From Coriobacteriales bacterium (GTDB lineage Bacteria > Actinomycetota > Coriobacteriia > Coriobacteriales > UBA8131), in assembly GCA_031264075.1 (NCBI GenBank), contig JAISEO010000105.1, forward strand, positions 1 to 32,671: a stretch of DNA of 32,671 bases, given 5' to 3'. The translations under genes were made by a program, and so were the position numbers. Positions 32,465 to 32,671 of the stretch are shown piece after piece. The notes under the pieces are model-generated. The model saw nothing but the letters and a program-made list of their open reading frames with translations, ran no database searches and had not been told where the DNA came from. Position 1 is the stretch's first letter. Each line of letters starts with the position of its first letter.

Positions 32465-32671
32465 GGAGGTGCTGTCACACCCAACTCGGTCTAATTGCAC
32501 CTTTGTTGCAGGGAACTGCCTAAGCTCCTACGTCTCAACGCATTGGCACCGAAACCGGGGGGGGGGGGGGCTCACCGTCGCGTTCGTGTTTTCGAAAAGA
32601 TTTATCACAGGCTTTTCCACAGCCACCAGCGGTAACGGTACCATCGCGTCGGTGGGGAAAGTTGTGGGGAG
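32457..32671 (+). CDS. Possible partial gene overlapping the YidC fusion
   Basis: An ATG at 32457 overlaps the end of the previous gene by 8 bases and has AAAGGTGG (32444-32451) five bases upstream, which looks like translational coupling. The frame begins MPREVLSHPTRSNCTFVAGN and stays open to the window end, 71 codons, passing through the run of 14 G. I do not recognise it. The poly-G tract makes the sequence beyond 32556 unreliable, so only the first 33 codons are usable. Confidence 0.35.
   Translation, partial: MPREVLSHPTRSNCTFVAGNCLSSYVSTHWHRNRGGGGLTVAFVFSKRFITGFSTATSGNGTIASVGKVVG
32557..32671. other. Poly-G tract followed by DnaA-box-like words
   Basis: Fourteen G (32557-32570) precede a stretch with TTATCACA (32602-32609), TTTTCCACA (32613-32621) and TGTGGGGAG (32663-32671). 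Compared with the DnaA box TTATCCACA, the second differs at one base and the others at more. This could be the edge of an origin-like region or chance words in a frame; the poly-G junction may also be a false join. Confidence 0.25.

Overview
The window looks like a complete or nearly complete contig from a GC-rich anaerobic actinomycete, most likely class Coriobacteriia. This is an inference from the GC-rich coding style, the secreted ricin-type/C39 protein, the secreted adenosine deaminase lipoprotein, the DUF3048 protein and the unusual envelope-enzyme fusions; no rRNA or tRNA gene is present to test it. Both ends carry long homopolymer runs (T, C and 18 G at the start, 14 G near the end) that look like sequencing or assembly artefacts.

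Layout. Positions 1-6300 are an accessory region: a type IV pilin-like protein, an Rpn-family nuclease with a DNA-repetitive tail, and a broken TOTE conflict-system gene whose two remnants (2145-2483 and about 4109-4996) flank an AT-richer cargo. That cargo is a probable promoter, a strongly base-paired leader RNA and two unrecognised genes. A VapB45/VapC45-like toxin-antitoxin pair follows on the minus strand. Positions 6334-12209 are minus-strand: a DUF4143 AAA ATPase, a T4 Rnl1-like RNA ligase, an 885-residue secreted ricin-repeat/C39 peptidase protein, and a STAS anti-anti-sigma factor.

Positions 12336-22546 form one tight plus-strand operon, divergent from the STAS gene: a substrate-binding/permease fusion, an ABC ATPase with a C-terminal GHKL-like extension, a second binding/permease fusion, a MATE transporter with a C-terminal GHKL-like domain, a GNAT-like protein, and a dCache-HAMP-SpoIIE phosphatase-GHKL sensor. 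Together with STAS these are the parts of a partner-switching pathway (kinase-like domain, phosphatase, antagonist) physically joined to transporters. Both binding/permease fusions appear to carry a circularly permuted SBP_bac_3 domain, with the second half placed before the first. This is the best candidate here for an undescribed system.

A 43-bp perfect inverted repeat fills the gap after this operon. Beyond it lie a DUF3048 protein (minus), a WecA/TagO-like transferase fused to a GT2 glycosyltransferase (plus), a secreted adenosine deaminase (minus), an AbiEi-like antitoxin with an unusual small partner, a two-gene cassette that may encode an aegerolysin-like protein and a beta-rich partner (minus), and a YidC insertase fused to a TagB/TagF-like CDP-glycerol glycerophosphotransferase. 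A partial frame starts inside the end of that last gene and runs into the poly-G tract and the window end.
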